Shown one piece after another: positions 20,835 to 32,238 of a DNA stretch of 64,000 nucleotides. This stretch comes from an uncultured Pelagibacteraceae bacterium (GTDB lineage: Bacteria > Pseudomonadota > Alphaproteobacteria > Pelagibacterales > Pelagibacteraceae): contig CACEIH010000002.1 in NCBI GenBank assembly GCA_902559565.1, positions 1-64,000 on the forward strand. The letters are read 5' to 3'. A program made the position numbers and the translations under genes. How positions within the stretch are numbered: the first letter of the stretch is position 1; the number at the start of each line of letters is the position of its first letter. The notes beneath the pieces are model-generated. The model saw only the letters and a list, made by a program, of their open reading frames with translations, was not told where the DNA came from and made no database searches.

Positions 20835-22166
20835 ATGACTATATATGCATTATCATCAGGGCCGGGTACTTCAGGTGTCGCAATTATAAGAATTTCAGGA
20901 AATGAAGCCTTAAATGTTATAAAACTGCTGACTGGTAAGGAAATTCCAACCCCTAGAGTGGCTACCCTTCGAAAAATAAACAATATCAACACTTCTGAAC
21001 TTATTGACGAAGGGATAATTATCTGTTTTCCAGGGCCCCAGAGCTACACTGGAGAGGATATGGCCGAAATTCATGTCCATGGAGGTAAGTCAGTAATTTT
21101 GGCAGTTCAAAATGAGATATCTAAAATTAAAAATTGTCGATTAGCTGAGCCAGGCGAGTTTACAAAGCTAGCTTTTCAAAATGGAAAGATAAATCTTTTA
21201 AAAGCAGAGAGTATTGCCGATTTAATCTCAGCAGAGACTGAAATACAAAGGTTACAAGCTGTTAAAATAATGAATGGAAAATCTTCTGATAAATTTAATG
21301 AACTTAGAATAAAATTGTTGAAACTTTTATCATTCGTTGAAGCTAAAATAGATTTTCCGGAGGAAGATTTACCGGAGGACAATTTAATAAAAATTAAACA
21401 AGATTCATCTGATGTATTAAATGAAATTAATAAAATTTTAAATGATCAAAAGGTCGGAGAAATAATTCGGGAGGGTTTTAAAATTGCAATCGTAGGACCT
21501 ACAAATGCTGGTAAATCAAGTTTATTAAATAATTTATCAAATAGAGAAGTCGCAATAGTTTCTGAGATTGCAGGCACTACGAGAGATGTTGTGGAAACAC
21601 ATTTAAATATAGATGGATACCCTGTTATTATTTCAGATACGGCAGGTATAAGAGATTCAAAAGATGAAATAGAAAAAAAAGGAATTAAGTTATCTCTTAA
21701 TAAAGCAGAAAATGCTGATCTGAAGCTTGTAGTAGTTGATGCTAAAAGTATTGATTTAAGGGGTTTTTTGAATGATTTCTTAAAAAATGATGCTATTTTA
21801 GTCTTAAATAAATCTGACCTTCTGAAGGAAAAATTAAATCCAGAAATTGAAAAATTAAACCATGTTTTAATTTCTTTAAAAGACAATTCTAATATTGATA
21901 AGTTGATTGAAAAAATAAAAGAGAACCTAAAAAATAAATTTATATCTGAGGAAGATATCCTAATTACTAGGGAAAGACATAGACAGCATTTGATTCAGTG
22001 TGTCGATCATTTAAACAATTTTGCTGATAAGAGTAATAAAAATGATTTTGATAAGGCTGCTGAGGATTTAAGGCTTGCTACAAGACAATTAGGCATGATT
22101 GTTGGAAAAGTTGATGTAGAGGAGATATTAGGTAGTATTTTCAACGATTTTTGTATTGGAAAATAA
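20835..22166 (+). CDS. mnmE: tRNA modification GTPase MnmE
   Basis: 'TIYALSSGPGTSGVAIIRISG', 'GPTNAGKSSLLN', 'GTTRDVVE', C-terminal 'CIGK'. Confidence 0.98.
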   Translation: MTIYALSSGPGTSGVAIIRISGNEALNVIKLLTGKEIPTPRVATLRKINNINTSELIDEGIIICFPGPQSYTGEDMAEIHVHGGKSVILAVQNEISKIKNCRLAEPGEFTKLAFQNGKINLLKAESIADLISAETEIQRLQAVKIMNGKSSDKFNELRIKLLKLLSFVEAKIDFPEEDLPEDNLIKIKQDSSDVLNEINKILNDQKVGEIIREGFKIAIVGPTNAGKSSLLNNLSNREVAIVSEIAGTTRDVVETHLNIDGYPVIISDTAGIRDSKDEIEKKGIKLSLNKAENADLKLVVVDAKSIDLRGFLNDFLKNDAILVLNKSDLLKEKLNPEIEKLNHVLISLKDNSNIDKLIEKIKENLKNKFISEEDILITRERHRQHLIQCVDHLNNFADKSNKNDFDKAAEDLRLATRQLGMIVGKVDVEEILGSIFNDFCIGK

Positions 22167-22282
22167 TTGATAATTTCCTTGATTTTTAGCCTTTTTTTTT
22201 AGATTTTCATTGATAAATAACGCTTATTTAAGCAACAAAACTCAAATCTTGTAAAAATCGTAATCGAATATAAATTTACATC

Positions 22283-24154
22283 ATGAAAAAAGATTTATCT
22301 TTTGATGTAGTAGTAATCGGTGGAGGTCATGCAGGCTGTGAAGCAGCAGCAGCATCCGCGCGGCTTGGAGTTAACACTGCTCTATTTACTCACAATAAAA
22401 ATACCATAGGAGAAATGTCATGTAATCCTGCCATTGGTGGTTTAGGAAAAGGTCATCTGGTGAGAGAAATTGATGCTTTAGATGGCGTTATGGGTGAGGT
22501 TGCTGATAAGTCTGGAATACAGTTTAGATTATTAAATAGAAGCAGAGGTCCAGCAGTCAGAGGCCCAAGAACTCAATCCGATAGATCATTATATCGCAAA
22601 TTTATGCAAGAAAAACTTGTAAACTACTGTAATTTAAGCATTTTTTCTGATCCTGTAATTAAGTTTATTTTTAACAATAATGAAATAAGTGGATTTTTAA
22701 CATTAAAAGGTAATAAAGTAAGTTGTAACAAGTTAATACTAACAACAGGCACATTTTTAAACGGCCTGATACATATTGGTGATGAAAGAACCCCTGCTGG
22801 TCGATTTAATGAAAAGCCAAGCACTGGTTTAAGTGAACAGTTAGAGAAATATAATTTTAAAATAGGCAGACTAAAAACAGGGACACCTCCAAGGTTAGAT
22901 TCAAGAACTATTAACTTTGAAAATTTAGAAAAACAATTTGCAGATGATGATCCTTATTTTTTTTCTTTTTTAACAAAAAAAAATCTAAACAAACAAGTAT
23001 CGTGTTCAATGACCTACACCAACGAAAAGGTTCACAGGATTATTAAAAAGAATTTATCTAAAAGTGCAATGTATTCTGGTAATATTCAAGGTGTTGGGCC
23101 AAGATATTGCCCTTCAATAGAAGATAAGATAGTAAAATTTGCGGATAAGACTAGACATCAGATATTTTTAGAGCCAGAGGGCCTTAATGATCATACAATT
23201 TATCCAAATGGTATATCAACATCTCTACCTGAGGTTGTGCAATATGAAATACTCAACAATATCAGTGGTTTAGATAATGTTAAAGTTATAAGGCCAGGAT
23301 ATGCTATAGAATACGACTATATTGATCCCCGAGAACTCTTTTTAACATTGGAGACTAAGAAAATAAAGAATCTGTATCTTGCAGGTCAAATAAATGGAAC
23401 TACAGGATACGAAGAGGCTGCAGCCCAAGGTCTTATAGCTGGAATTAATGCTGCTCTCTCACTTAAAAGAATGGAGCCATTTATTCTTGATAGATCTGAT
23501 GCATATATTGGGGTAATGATTGATGATTTAGTAACCAAGGGTGTTGCTGAGCCTTATAGAATGTTTACATCTAGAGCTGAATATAGATTAAGCCTTAGAT
23601 CAGATAATGCTGACTTAAGACTTACCCACAAAGGAATTAATATTGGTTTAATTTCTAATAATAGAAAAGTTATATTTGAGGATAAATTTGAAAAATTAAG
23701 CAAAATATCGTTGCAGATGTCTAATTTGAATATTTCTCCTTCTAAAGCTCAGAAATTTGGGGTTAAAATAGCTAAAGATGGTGTATTTCGATCAGCTGAA
23801 GAAATCTTAACTCAAAAATCAGTTAATATGAGTAAAATTAGAGATATATGGCCTGAAATTTTAGACCATGGTTCTGATATTGACGAGCAAATTGAAATAA
23901 ATTCACATTACAGAGGTTATTTGAAAAAACAAAAGGCTGATATCTTAGCCTTTAAAAGGGATGAAAATTTAATAATCCCTGATAATATTGATTATGATCA
24001 ATTTTCAGGCCTTTCTAATGAAGTTAAGGCAAAATTCAAGGAAATCAGGCCTAAAACTATGGGTCAGGCACTAAGAATTGATGGAATTACTCCAGCAGCT
24101 GTATATATTTTGTTGTCACACGTTAAAAGAAAGTCTATTAAGCATATAGCTTAA
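22283..24154 (+). CDS. mnmG: tRNA uridine-5-carboxymethylaminomethyl modification enzyme MnmG
   Basis: '[22 protein letters not shown]', '[21 protein letters not shown]', '[18 protein letters not shown]'. Confidence 0.98.
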   Translation: MKKDLSFDVVVIGGGHAGCEAAAASARLGVNTALFTHNKNTIGEMSCNPAIGGLGKGHLVREIDALDGVMGEVADKSGIQFRLLNRSRGPAVRGPRTQSDRSLYRKFMQEKLVNYCNLSIFSDPVIKFIFNNNEISGFLTLKGNKVSCNKLILTTGTFLNGLIHIGDERTPAGRFNEKPSTGLSEQLEKYNFKIGRLKTGTPPRLDSRTINFENLEKQFADDDPYFFSFLTKKNLNKQVSCSMTYTNEKVHRIIKKNLSKSAMYSGNIQGVGPRYCPSIEDKIVKFADKTRHQIFLEPEGLNDHTIYPNGISTSLPEVVQYEILNNISGLDNVKVIRPGYAIEYDYIDPRELFLTLETKKIKNLYLAGQINGTTGYEEAAAQGLIAGINAALSLKRMEPFILDRSDAYIGVMIDDLVTKGVAEPYRMFTSRAEYRLSLRSDNADLRLTHKGINIGLISNNRKVIFEDKFEKLSKISLQMSNLNISPSKAQKFGVKIAKDGVFRSAEEILTQKSVNMSKIRDIWPEILDHGSDIDEQIEINSHYRGYLKKQKADILAFKRDENLIIPDNIDYDQFSGLSNEVKAKFKEIRPKTMGQALRIDGITPAAVYILLSHVKRKSIKHIA

Positions 24155-24801
24155 TGGATAATGTAATTTTAAATTCTTACTCTAAAATTCCAAGCTTAAA
24201 TGTTTCACGTGAAACTTGTAATGAGCTGGAAAACTTAATTTCAATGATACAGGAAAAAAATGAAGAAATTAACATTATCAGTAAAAAAAACTCAGAAAAA
24301 AATGTAATAAGAGAAAGACATATATTTGATTCAGCTCAAATCATTGATATTGTTGATTTAAATAGCAATACAACCTGTGATTTAGGTACTGGTGGTGGTA
24401 TGCCAGGATTAATTGTAGCTATAGTGATGAAAAATCTAAAAAATAAGATGAAAATAAATTTATATGAAAAAAGTTATCACAAATGTGTTTTTTTAAAAGA
24501 AGTCTCACAAAAATTAAAATTGAACACAGAAGTAATTCAAAAAGATATATTTACAGTTAAAAATATAGAAACAGGAACAATTATGTCCAGAGCTTTTAAA
24601 CCGCTGCCAGTCATTCTTGATTTAGTAAATCAAAATTTTAAGAAATTTAAAAATTTAATTCTATTTATGGGCAGTTCTGGAAGAAAAATTTTAAACGATA
24701 CACTCACTGATTGGGATTTAGATTATATAGAAAAAAAAAGCATAACTAACGATAACTCATTTATATTAAATATAAAAAAAATTGAAAAAAAAAATTCATG
24801 A
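24154..24801 (+). CDS. rsmG: 16S rRNA (guanine-N7) methyltransferase RsmG
   Basis: 'LNVSRETCNELENLISMIQEKNEEINIIS', 'CDLGTGGGMPGLIVAIV'. Confidence 0.96.
   Translation: MDNVILNSYSKIPSLNVSRETCNELENLISMIQEKNEEINIISKKNSEKNVIRERHIFDSAQIIDIVDLNSNTTCDLGTGGGMPGLIVAIVMKNLKNKMKINLYEKSYHKCVFLKEVSQKLKLNTEVIQKDIFTVKNIETGTIMSRAFKPLPVILDLVNQNFKKFKNLILFMGSSGRKILNDTLTDWDLDYIEKKSITNDNSFILNIKKIEKKNS
24201..24216. promoter_or_regulatory. parS centromere site (ParB binding) inside rsmG
   Basis: TGTTTCACGTGAAACT: 15/16 match to bacterial parS TGTTTCACGTGAAACA, core palindrome perfect; parA-parB lie immediately downstream. Confidence 0.93.
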
Positions 24802-25592
24802 AAATAATTTCTATAATAAATCAAAAGGGTGGGGTTGGCAAAACTACAACAGTGATTAATCTTGCTTCAGCATTGTCACAGCAAGGTAAAAAAATTTTGG
24901 TTATTGATCTCGATCCTCAGGGAAATGCTACAACTGGATTAGGATTATCAAACACCGAAAGATCTGATCAAACAATATATGGAATTCTTAATGGAACAGT
25001 GTCTATTTCTAATGTAATTAAGAAAACTAATTTTGAAAATCTGGACTTGATATCATCTAATGTTGATCTTTCCGGACTAGAGGTTGAAACTGCCGGGGAT
25101 AATGATAGAGCATTTATTTTAAAAGCTAAATTAACCGCATATTTAAATGATTCTAGAGAGTCTTATGATTATATTTTGATAGATTGCCCTCCTTCACTAA
25201 GTTTATTAACTGTAATGGCTTTAGTATCTTCAAATTCTCTTTTAGTACCACTTCAAACTGAATTTTTTGCTTTAGAGGGTTTAACTCAATTAATGAAAAC
25301 TATAGATCGAATAAAAGTTAATTTAAATCCCAAGTTAGAAATTCAAGGAATACTTTTAACAATGTATGATAGAAGAAACAAACTATCTTCTCAAGTTGAG
25401 CAAGAAGCTAGAGATTATTTTAAGGATAAAGTTTATCAAACAGTTATACCTCGAAATGTAAGATTGTCAGAAGCACCATCTCATGGTGTACCTGTTTTGA
25501 TATATGACAAGAGTTGTCCTGGGAGTAAATCCTATTACAGTTTTACTGATGAATTTATTCTTCAAGAAAATAAAATTGGGAGTGCAGCTTAA
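24798..25592 (+). CDS. parA: Chromosome partitioning ATPase ParA
   Basis: 'IISIINQKGGVGKTTTVINLASAL', 'VIDLDPQGNATTGLG'. Confidence 0.98.
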   Translation: MKIISIINQKGGVGKTTTVINLASALSQQGKKILVIDLDPQGNATTGLGLSNTERSDQTIYGILNGTVSISNVIKKTNFENLDLISSNVDLSGLEVETAGDNDRAFILKAKLTAYLNDSRESYDYILIDCPPSLSLLTVMALVSSNSLLVPLQTEFFALEGLTQLMKTIDRIKVNLNPKLEIQGILLTMYDRRNKLSSQVEQEARDYFKDKVYQTVIPRNVRLSEAPSHGVPVLIYDKSCPGSKSYYSFTDEFILQENKIGSAA

Positions 25593-26440
25593 TGAGTTCA
25601 AAAATTAAAAAGGGGTTAGGTAGAGGATTATCATCTTTAATTGGAGAAACCAAAGTTGAGTCTAAAACGAATAAATTACCATTAAGTGAAATCGTTCCTA
25701 ATAAATTTCAACCTCGTAAAAATTTCGATCAAGAAAATTTAGATGATTTAACAAATTCAATTAAAGAACGAGGGGTAATTCAGCCTATCATAGTTAGAAA
25801 ATCAAATTCTGATAATTCCAAGTTTGAAATTATTGCAGGTGAGAGAAGATGGCTTGCTGCGCGTGGAGCAGGGTTACACGATATTCCTGTAGTTATAACC
25901 GATGCAGATGACTTAAAATCCTTAGAGTTTGCTATTGTTGAGAACGTTCAACGGCATGATTTGAACCCCCTAGAAGAGGCTCAGGGTTACAAACGTTTGA
26001 TAGATGAATTTTCTTACGATCAGGAAAAAGTCTCTAAATTTATTGGTAAAAGCAGAAGTTATATAACAAATTCTTTGCGACTATTAAATTTGCCACCAGA
26101 GGTTTTAAAGTTTGTTGAAGAAAAAAAAATAAGTGCTGGTCACGCGAAAATCCTTGTTGGTCTAGAAAATGCACTATTTATAACAAATAAAATTATCGAA
26201 AAAAAACTATCTGTTAGACAAGCTGAGAATTTTGTTAAAATCTTTAAGAAAGGACCAAAGACTGGATCTAAAAGAGTTTATGATGCTAACATTAAAAATT
26301 TAGAGGAGACTATTTCAGATAAAATTGGATTAAATGTAAAAATCAAAAACAACAAAAAAAATAAAGGTACAATCACTTTCTCATATCACGATGTTGATCA
26401 GCTTAATAAGATAATAGATATAATTAAATCTTATTATTAA
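25592..26440 (+). CDS. parB: Chromosome partitioning protein ParB
   Basis: 'KKGLGRGLSSLIGE', 'NKFQPRKNFD', 'IIAGERRWLAARGAGL', 'ENVQRHDLNPLEEAQGYKRL'. Confidence 0.98.
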   Translation: MSSKIKKGLGRGLSSLIGETKVESKTNKLPLSEIVPNKFQPRKNFDQENLDDLTNSIKERGVIQPIIVRKSNSDNSKFEIIAGERRWLAARGAGLHDIPVVITDADDLKSLEFAIVENVQRHDLNPLEEAQGYKRLIDEFSYDQEKVSKFIGKSRSYITNSLRLLNLPPEVLKFVEEKKISAGHAKILVGLENALFITNKIIEKKLSVRQAENFVKIFKKGPKTGSKRVYDANIKNLEETISDKIGLNVKIKNNKKNKGTITFSYHDVDQLNKIIDIIKSYY

Positions 26441-27426
26441 TTTCCTACTGCATTTTCAAGAATAAAATTAGAGACTATAAAAATAGAAGATGTTGGATTT
26501 TTTTTTATTTGAAATTCAATATCATTTGTTTTTATAATTAATTTTTTTATCTGGCTATAATCTAGTTTCTTAATTTGATCTTTTACTATTTCTTTTTCTT
26601 TCCAAAAAATTGGTGGTCTAAATGAAGATATCACATTGTCTAAATTTCCACTTTTTTGTTGTTCGGTTTTAATTTTTAATAATCTCTTCAATTTATTTAA
26701 ATAAATTCTTGTAATTAAAATACAGTCTTCTGAATTAAAATTGTTTTCATTTAAGATTGTTAAGGTTCTTGATTTATTTTTGGCTAATGAACTATCTACA
26801 AGTTCCCCAACTTGATAATTTTCAGCTAAATTAGTTATTTTTAGAATTTCTTCTTCGCTAATATTTTTCTTATTATTTAAAAAATTTTCAATTTTATTTA
26901 ATTCATTATTAAGATTAATTCTATCTCCTCTTGATCGCTCAACAATTATATTTATGTTTTGTTGTGATAACTTTAAATTTTTTTTTCTTAAAAATTCCTG
27001 GACAACTTGTCCTAATGTAAGTTTATTATCTTCATAAAATGGTATACAGACCGTATTAGTTTCTTTTTCAAAAAAATTTCTTATTTTCGATTTTTTTTCA
27101 AGATTCTCTGCGACAAGTATAATTGCAATATCTTCTAAGTTTTTATCAATAATATCATTAATTATTTTTAATATTTTATCTGATATTCTTTTAATGATAA
27201 TTAATTTATCACTTTCAAAAAATGATCTATTATTTATATTTTCTTTAAAATTTTCTAAATTATTTAATATCTCTATTTCATCATAATTATAAATATTTTT
27301 GGGAAGAATTGGTTTTAAATTTTTTTGAATTATTTCTTCTATTAAACCTTTGTTGTTTCCATATAATAAGTAATATCTAAAATTATTAAGATTCTTTTTT
27401 TTTAATTCAAAATATTTAACTATCAT
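26437..27426 (-). CDS. holA: DNA polymerase III delta subunit
   Basis: HolA-like N-terminus 'YYLLYGNNKGLIEEII' and 'GDRINLNNELNKIENF'; beside lptE and leuS. Confidence 0.85.
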   Translation of the reverse strand: MIVKYFELKKKNLNNFRYYLLYGNNKGLIEEIIQKNLKPILPKNIYNYDEIEILNNLENFKENINNRSFFESDKLIIIKRISDKILKIINDIIDKNLEDIAIILVAENLEKKSKIRNFFEKETNTVCIPFYEDNKLTLGQVVQEFLRKKNLKLSQQNINIIVERSRGDRINLNNELNKIENFLNNKKNISEEEILKITNLAENYQVGELVDSSLAKNKSRTLTILNENNFNSEDCILITRIYLNKLKRLLKIKTEQQKSGNLDNVISSFRPPIFWKEKEIVKDQIKKLDYSQIKKLIIKTNDIEFQIKKNPTSSIFIVSNFILENAVGN

Positions 27427-27863
27427 TTTATATTCATATAAATGATTAAATCTTCTACTATCTTATTTATTAGATTATCCTCAACATCAGTTTGATAAAC
27501 TGACAAATCATACTTGTTTTCAATATTGTTGTAATCAAAGCTCTCACTAAAGATTTTTTGTTTCAATATTTTATCATCTTCTTTAATAGTAAATTTTACT
27601 TCTATCAAACTTTTAAATGTTGCCGGCTGACCTTTAGAATTTCTAGAGGTTGTAATTATATTTTTGTTAGTCTCTAAAATTAATTCGTTATTCGAATCAT
27701 TTTTCGTATTTTTATTTATTGTAGAACTAGAAATAATTTTTCTATTTATTCGTTTATCACCAATTAAATTTATTTTTTTAAATGAAAATTGTTCTTTTTG
27801 AATATATAAAGGCTGATAGCCACAAGAGGCTAAGAGAAAAAATATGATTAAAATTTTTTTCAT
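27423..27863 (-). CDS. lptE: LPS-assembly lipoprotein LptE-like
   Basis: Lipobox '...FFLLASCGYQPLY'; position between leuS and holA. Confidence 0.82.
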   Translation of the reverse strand: MKKILIIFFLLASCGYQPLYIQKEQFSFKKINLIGDKRINRKIISSSTINKNTKNDSNNELILETNKNIITTSRNSKGQPATFKSLIEVKFTIKEDDKILKQKIFSESFDYNNIENKYDLSVYQTDVEDNLINKIVEDLIIYMNIK

Positions 27864-30397
27864 TATTTTACGATGATATTAATTAATCTTTCTTTAACAT
27901 AAATTGTTTTATTAATTTTTTTATTCTCAATATATTTATTAATTAAGCCTATTTTATTTATCTTTTCAATAATTTCAGCTTCACTAATATTTTTATCTAT
28001 TAAAATATTGCCTCTTTTTTTACCATTAATCTGTATAACTATTTCTTTTTCTTTTGATTCTAAAAAGTTTTTTATTACATTTGGCCAAGTTAATTTTCCT
28101 TCTTTTTTTATTTTATTCAAACATTCACTAGCTAAATGTGGAATTACAGGCATCATAACAATTAAAATTTTTTCAAAATTTTCTTTTAAATTTTTTTTGT
28201 TTTTTGAGACTTTGATATAAAAATTATAAATGTCATGAAATACTGCTACAATCACGTTGTATCTAAACTTTTCTAAAGCTATATTGATTTTATTAATGGA
28301 TTGATTAGTAAAAACATCAATATTCTTGTCAGATGTATCTGGAACATCTTTTTCAATTAAATTTAAAATATTTTCAGTCATTAACCAAAATTTTTGAATA
28401 AATTTGTATGCTGCTGACATGCCACTTTCAGACCATTGAATATCTTTTTCTGGAGGACTGTCCGATAAAATAAATAATCTAACCGCATCAGCACCATATT
28501 CTGCAATCATTTTTTCAGGATCTATTGTATTTTTTTTAGATTTTGACATTGATTCAGAAGGCCCTACCTTTACTGTTTCAGAGGTATTTTTTTTCATAAA
28601 AAAGTTTTTACCATCCTCAGTAAAAACTTCTTCTGGGTTGAGCCAATTATTGTTTTTATCTTTATAAGTTTGATGACAAACCATACCCTGAGTAAATAAT
28701 CCTTTAAATGGTTCCTTTATCTTAAAATTTTTATTATCTAGACTAATTGCTCTAGAAAAAAATCTAGAATATAAAAGATGTAATATTGCGTGCTCAACAC
28801 CCCCTATATACTGATCAACAGGCATCCAGTAATTGATATCATTTAAATCAAAGGGTTTATCTTTGTTATTTGATGAACAAAATCTCAAAAAATACCAAGA
28901 TGAGTCAACAAAGGTATCTAAAGTATCAGTTTCTCTAGTAAAATTTTTCCCTTCTATAGAAATACTTTTCCAGTCTTTTACCTGATCTAGAGGATTACCT
29001 TTAGTATTTAAATTTATATTTTCTGGAAGAAGCACTGGTAAATTATCTTCTGGTATCTTTACGATGTTATTTTGTTCATCATAAGCAATTGGAATAGGAC
29101 AACCCCAATAACGTTGTCTAGAAATTCCCCAATCTTTTAACCTATAGTTAGTTTTTTTATTTCCAATTTTTTTTTCCTCTAAAATTTCAATAGTTTTAGT
29201 AATAGATTCCTCAGGAGCTGATAATCCATTTAAGAAATCTGAATTAATAATTATACCAGGTCCACTGTATGCTTCACCTTTGACTTCAAATTTATCATTT
29301 TCATTTTTTGGTTTAACAACAGTTTTAATTTTTAATTTGTATTTTTTTGCAAAATCAAAATCTCGTTGGTCATGAGCTGGACATCCGAAGACAGCACCAA
29401 ACCCATAATCCATTAAAACAAAATTAGCAAAATAAACAGGAACTTTTATTTTCTCATCTAGAGGATTTATGGCAAGGAGTTCCGTTTTAAATCCTATTTT
29501 TTCTGCCTGTGCTATCGATTCCTCAGTAGTACCAGTTTTCGAACAACTATTTTTAAATTTAATAAAATCTTTATCTTTTTCATAGAATTTAGATAGTGGA
29601 TGATCAACAGATAAAGCTAAAAATGAAAATCCAAATAAAGTATCTGGTCTTGTTGTATAACATCTTATTTTTTCAATTTTTTTAGAACCTTCAATTTTAA
29701 AATCTATTTCACAACCAAATGACTTACCTATCCAGTTTTTTTGCATTATTTTAACTTTTTCAGGCCAATGATCTAAATCTTTAAGGTCTTCTTGTAATTC
29801 TTCAGAAAATTTAGAAATATTAAAAAACCACTGATTTAATTTTTTTCTTTCTACTATTGCTCCAGATCGCCAGCCTTTTCCATTAATTACTTGTTCATTT
29901 GCAAGAACAGTTTTATCAACTGGGTCCCAATTAACGTAACTTTCTTTTCTATAAACTAAACCTTTATCAAATAGTTCAAGAAATATTTTTTGTTGATGTT
30001 TATAATAATTAGGAGAACAAGTTGAAATTTCTCTACTCCAATCGATAGATAATCCAAGCCTCTTTAATTGAGATTTCATTACTTGGATGTTTTCTTCAGT
30101 CCATTTTTTTGGACTTAGATTATTTTGTTTAGCAGCGTTTTCAGCTGGCATTCCAAAAGAGTCCCAGCCCATCGGGTGTAATACATTATATCCAAGCAGT
30201 GATTTATAACGTGCCAAAACATCACCAATAGTATAATTTCTCACATGACCCATGTGAATTTTTCCAGATGGGTAAGGAAACATTTCTAAACAATAAAATT
30301 TTTTTTTATTTATATCTACTTGAGCTGAAAATGAATTATTTTCTTCCCAAAATTTCTGCCAATTTTGTTCAACAATTTTAAAGTTGTATCTGCTCAA
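27863..30397 (-). CDS. leuS: Leucyl-tRNA synthetase
   Basis: '[29 protein letters not shown]', '[16 protein letters not shown]', '[15 protein letters not shown]'. Confidence 0.98.
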   Translation of the reverse strand: MSRYNFKIVEQNWQKFWEENNSFSAQVDINKKKFYCLEMFPYPSGKIHMGHVRNYTIGDVLARYKSLLGYNVLHPMGWDSFGMPAENAAKQNNLSPKKWTEENIQVMKSQLKRLGLSIDWSREISTCSPNYYKHQQKIFLELFDKGLVYRKESYVNWDPVDKTVLANEQVINGKGWRSGAIVERKKLNQWFFNISKFSEELQEDLKDLDHWPEKVKIMQKNWIGKSFGCEIDFKIEGSKKIEKIRCYTTRPDTLFGFSFLALSVDHPLSKFYEKDKDFIKFKNSCSKTGTTEESIAQAEKIGFKTELLAINPLDEKIKVPVYFANFVLMDYGFGAVFGCPAHDQRDFDFAKKYKLKIKTVVKPKNENDKFEVKGEAYSGPGIIINSDFLNGLSAPEESITKTIEILEEKKIGNKKTNYRLKDWGISRQRYWGCPIPIAYDEQNNIVKIPEDNLPVLLPENINLNTKGNPLDQVKDWKSISIEGKNFTRETDTLDTFVDSSWYFLRFCSSNNKDKPFDLNDINYWMPVDQYIGGVEHAILHLLYSRFFSRAISLDNKNFKIKEPFKGLFTQGMVCHQTYKDKNNNWLNPEEVFTEDGKNFFMKKNTSETVKVGPSESMSKSKKNTIDPEKMIAEYGADAVRLFILSDSPPEKDIQWSESGMSAAYKFIQKFWLMTENILNLIEKDVPDTSDKNIDVFTNQSINKINIALEKFRYNVIVAVFHDIYNFYIKVSKNKKNLKENFEKILIVMMPVIPHLASECLNKIKKEGKLTWPNVIKNFLESKEKEIVIQINGKKRGNILIDKNISEAEIIEKINKIGLINKYIENKKINKTIYVKERLINIIVK

Positions 30398-30402
30398 TTT
30401 TA

Positions 30403-30978
30403 TTATTCGCCAGTAGGTGTAACTTTATAATCACTTTCTTCACCTTTTCTTTTTCCATCTTCATTTTTAATTTGTGCAGCTTTTCTTAAAACTGCTAATT
30501 TAATCTCATTATCAAGCTCGGAGGACATCAATTGTGTATTACATTTTTGTTTGTCATTACAGATTTTTTTATAAATTTTTACTTTTAAACCATCAGCTCT
30601 AATTTCGTTAGATAAAAAATTTACCATTATTTTAATGGACTCTTCAGAATCTAAATTGTCTGAGTACCAATCAGTAATTATTATTCCACCACCATAATCA
30701 GCTGTTGTAAGTGGAACAAAATCTAAAACTTCCATTGCAGCTCTCCACATCTCATTTGAAGTTGCAAAATCGAATGATCCAGATCTACTCTTACCACCAC
30801 CAATCGAAATTCCCCTTCCTTCTCTAATATTTCTCTCTCTTTTATCAGCATCATTAATAGGTACGTCTTTAACGTCAGCTCTTTTTAATTTAAAAGCACC
30901 ACAGGATTGAAGTATTAGAAGTATAGAAAAGATTAAAAAATTATTTCTAAAAAATGTGAATAATTTATTTGAAAACAT
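30403..30978 (-). CDS. DUF3576-type lipoprotein
   Basis: Lipobox '[13 protein letters not shown]'; '[29 protein letters not shown]'-type sequence found upstream of leuS in Alphaproteobacteria. Confidence 0.8.
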   Translation of the reverse strand: MFSNKLFTFFRNNFLIFSILLILQSCGAFKLKRADVKDVPINDADKRERNIREGRGISIGGGKSRSGSFDFATSNEMWRAAMEVLDFVPLTTADYGGGIIITDWYSDNLDSEESIKIMVNFLSNEIRADGLKVKIYKKICNDKQKCNTQLMSSELDNEIKLAVLRKAAQIKNEDGKRKGEESDYKVTPTGE

Positions 30979-31038
30979 TAGAAATATATAATTTGCCTAT
31001 GGTATTATTTAAATAAAAACTTATAGTTAACAAAATGA

Positions 31039-31130
31039 TTAAAAAAAGCCCATATTTCCAATATCATTGAATAGTGTTGTAAAATTATCACAATGTGAGA
31101 AAAAAAACACTTAAATTCGGCTTTTTTTAA
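31039..31130. repeat. Long-range perfect inverted repeat upstream of porin (possible sRNA or structured leader)
   Basis: TTAAAAAAAGCC (31039-31050) and GGCTTTTTTTAA (31119-31130) are exact reverse complements; nested AGTGTT (31073-31078)/AACACT (31106-31111). Confidence 0.55.
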
Positions 31131-31196
31131 CGTTTTGGACTATTTTCCCTTATAAACGGCCTGTTCATATTATTAATAATATAAAAAGGAGTAAAT

Positions 31197-32180
31197 ATGA
31201 CAAATCTAAAAAAAGTAGGTCTTTCAGCTTTAGCTGGATCACTTGTTGCTTTCTCAGCTAACGCTGTGGACATGAGTGTTACAGGTACTGCAGAAGTAAC
31301 TTACACAACTAATGGCGGAACAAATTCAGTAACTGGTAACCCATTTGGATCTAATACATCTATTAAATTCTCTGGTTCTGGTGACGTAGGATTTGGTACT
31401 GCTACAATCGTAAGAACAATTAATGATGGTCTAGGATCAGCATGGTTGTCTGCTTATACAACATTAGATATGGGTGCAATGGGAACTCTTTCTCACGACT
31501 CTATCGGTGGTGGTTTAGCTGGAACAACTGCTAATGATGACTTATTACCATCTGCTTACGAAGAAGTTTGGAATGGTGTATCAGGTACAGGTGTACTAGG
31601 TGCAGCTTCTAACGATACAATCGGTTACACTAACACTATGGGACCTGTATCTATCTCTTTAGCTACTACTAAAGGTGGAACTGGTGGAACTGGTGACGGT
31701 GGAAATGACGGTGAAGGTGTTACTTCACACATTTCTGACTGGTATGTTTCAACTTCAGTACCATACGTAGAAGGTTTATCAATCGGTTACGGTCAGTCTA
31801 AAACTGAATTCGCAATCTCATCTGAAAATGATGATACGTCTATGGTTGGTCACTTGTTATACAGCATGGGTCCTGCATCTCTTGGATACAGAATTGCTGA
31901 GCAACAAGATGGTTCTAACGGATCAAATGGTCTAAACGTTGAAGCTTATGCAGTTGCGTTTAACTTAAACGACGAAATGTCAGTATCATTAGCTACACAA
32001 GACACTGAGTACGATGTTCCATCTGGAACTAACGTAACAGAAACTGTTGATGCAGTTAACGCTTCATACACAGTTGGTGCAGCTTCTGTAAGAGCTACGT
32101 TCTCTGAGTCAGATAATGACGGTGGACAAACAGGTGATACAGATGAGCATATGGAACTAAGTTTAGTATTATCATTCTAA
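31197..32180 (+). CDS. Outer-membrane porin
   Basis: Signal peptide '...ALAGSLVAFSANA|VDMSVTGTAEVTYTT'; terminal 'MELSLVLSF' ends in aromatic F; strong SD AAGGAG at 31186-31191; codon composition distinct from neighbours. Confidence 0.9.
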   Translation: MTNLKKVGLSALAGSLVAFSANAVDMSVTGTAEVTYTTNGGTNSVTGNPFGSNTSIKFSGSGDVGFGTATIVRTINDGLGSAWLSAYTTLDMGAMGTLSHDSIGGGLAGTTANDDLLPSAYEEVWNGVSGTGVLGAASNDTIGYTNTMGPVSISLATTKGGTGGTGDGGNDGEGVTSHISDWYVSTSVPYVEGLSIGYGQSKTEFAISSENDDTSMVGHLLYSMGPASLGYRIAEQQDGSNGSNGLNVEAYAVAFNLNDEMSVSLATQDTEYDVPSGTNVTETVDAVNASYTVGAASVRATFSESDNDGGQTGDTDEHMELSLVLSF

Positions 32181-32205
32181 TCTAAACAAAGTTTTAAATA
32201 TTTAA

Positions 32206-32238
32206 AGGCCCCAATTTTTTATTGGGGCCTTTTTTTTT
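32206..32238 (+). terminator. Intrinsic terminator after porin
   Basis: AGGCCCCAAT-TTTTT-ATTGGGGCCT perfect 10-bp stem followed by T8. Confidence 0.95.

Noticed and set aside
21446-21886. 146-aa minus ORF inside mnmE (and similar antisense ORFs at 7821, 8118, 8802, 18430, 20401, 22624, 55673, 61203)
   Set aside because: Entirely overlapped by well-supported genes on the other strand; Ser/Phe/Leu-rich translations typical of antisense frames in AT-rich DNA.
22167-22282. mnmE-mnmG gap with T9 run and GCTTA-TT-TAAGC mini dyad
   Set aside because: No stable stem precedes the T run and the dyad loop is too short; probably ordinary promoter DNA.
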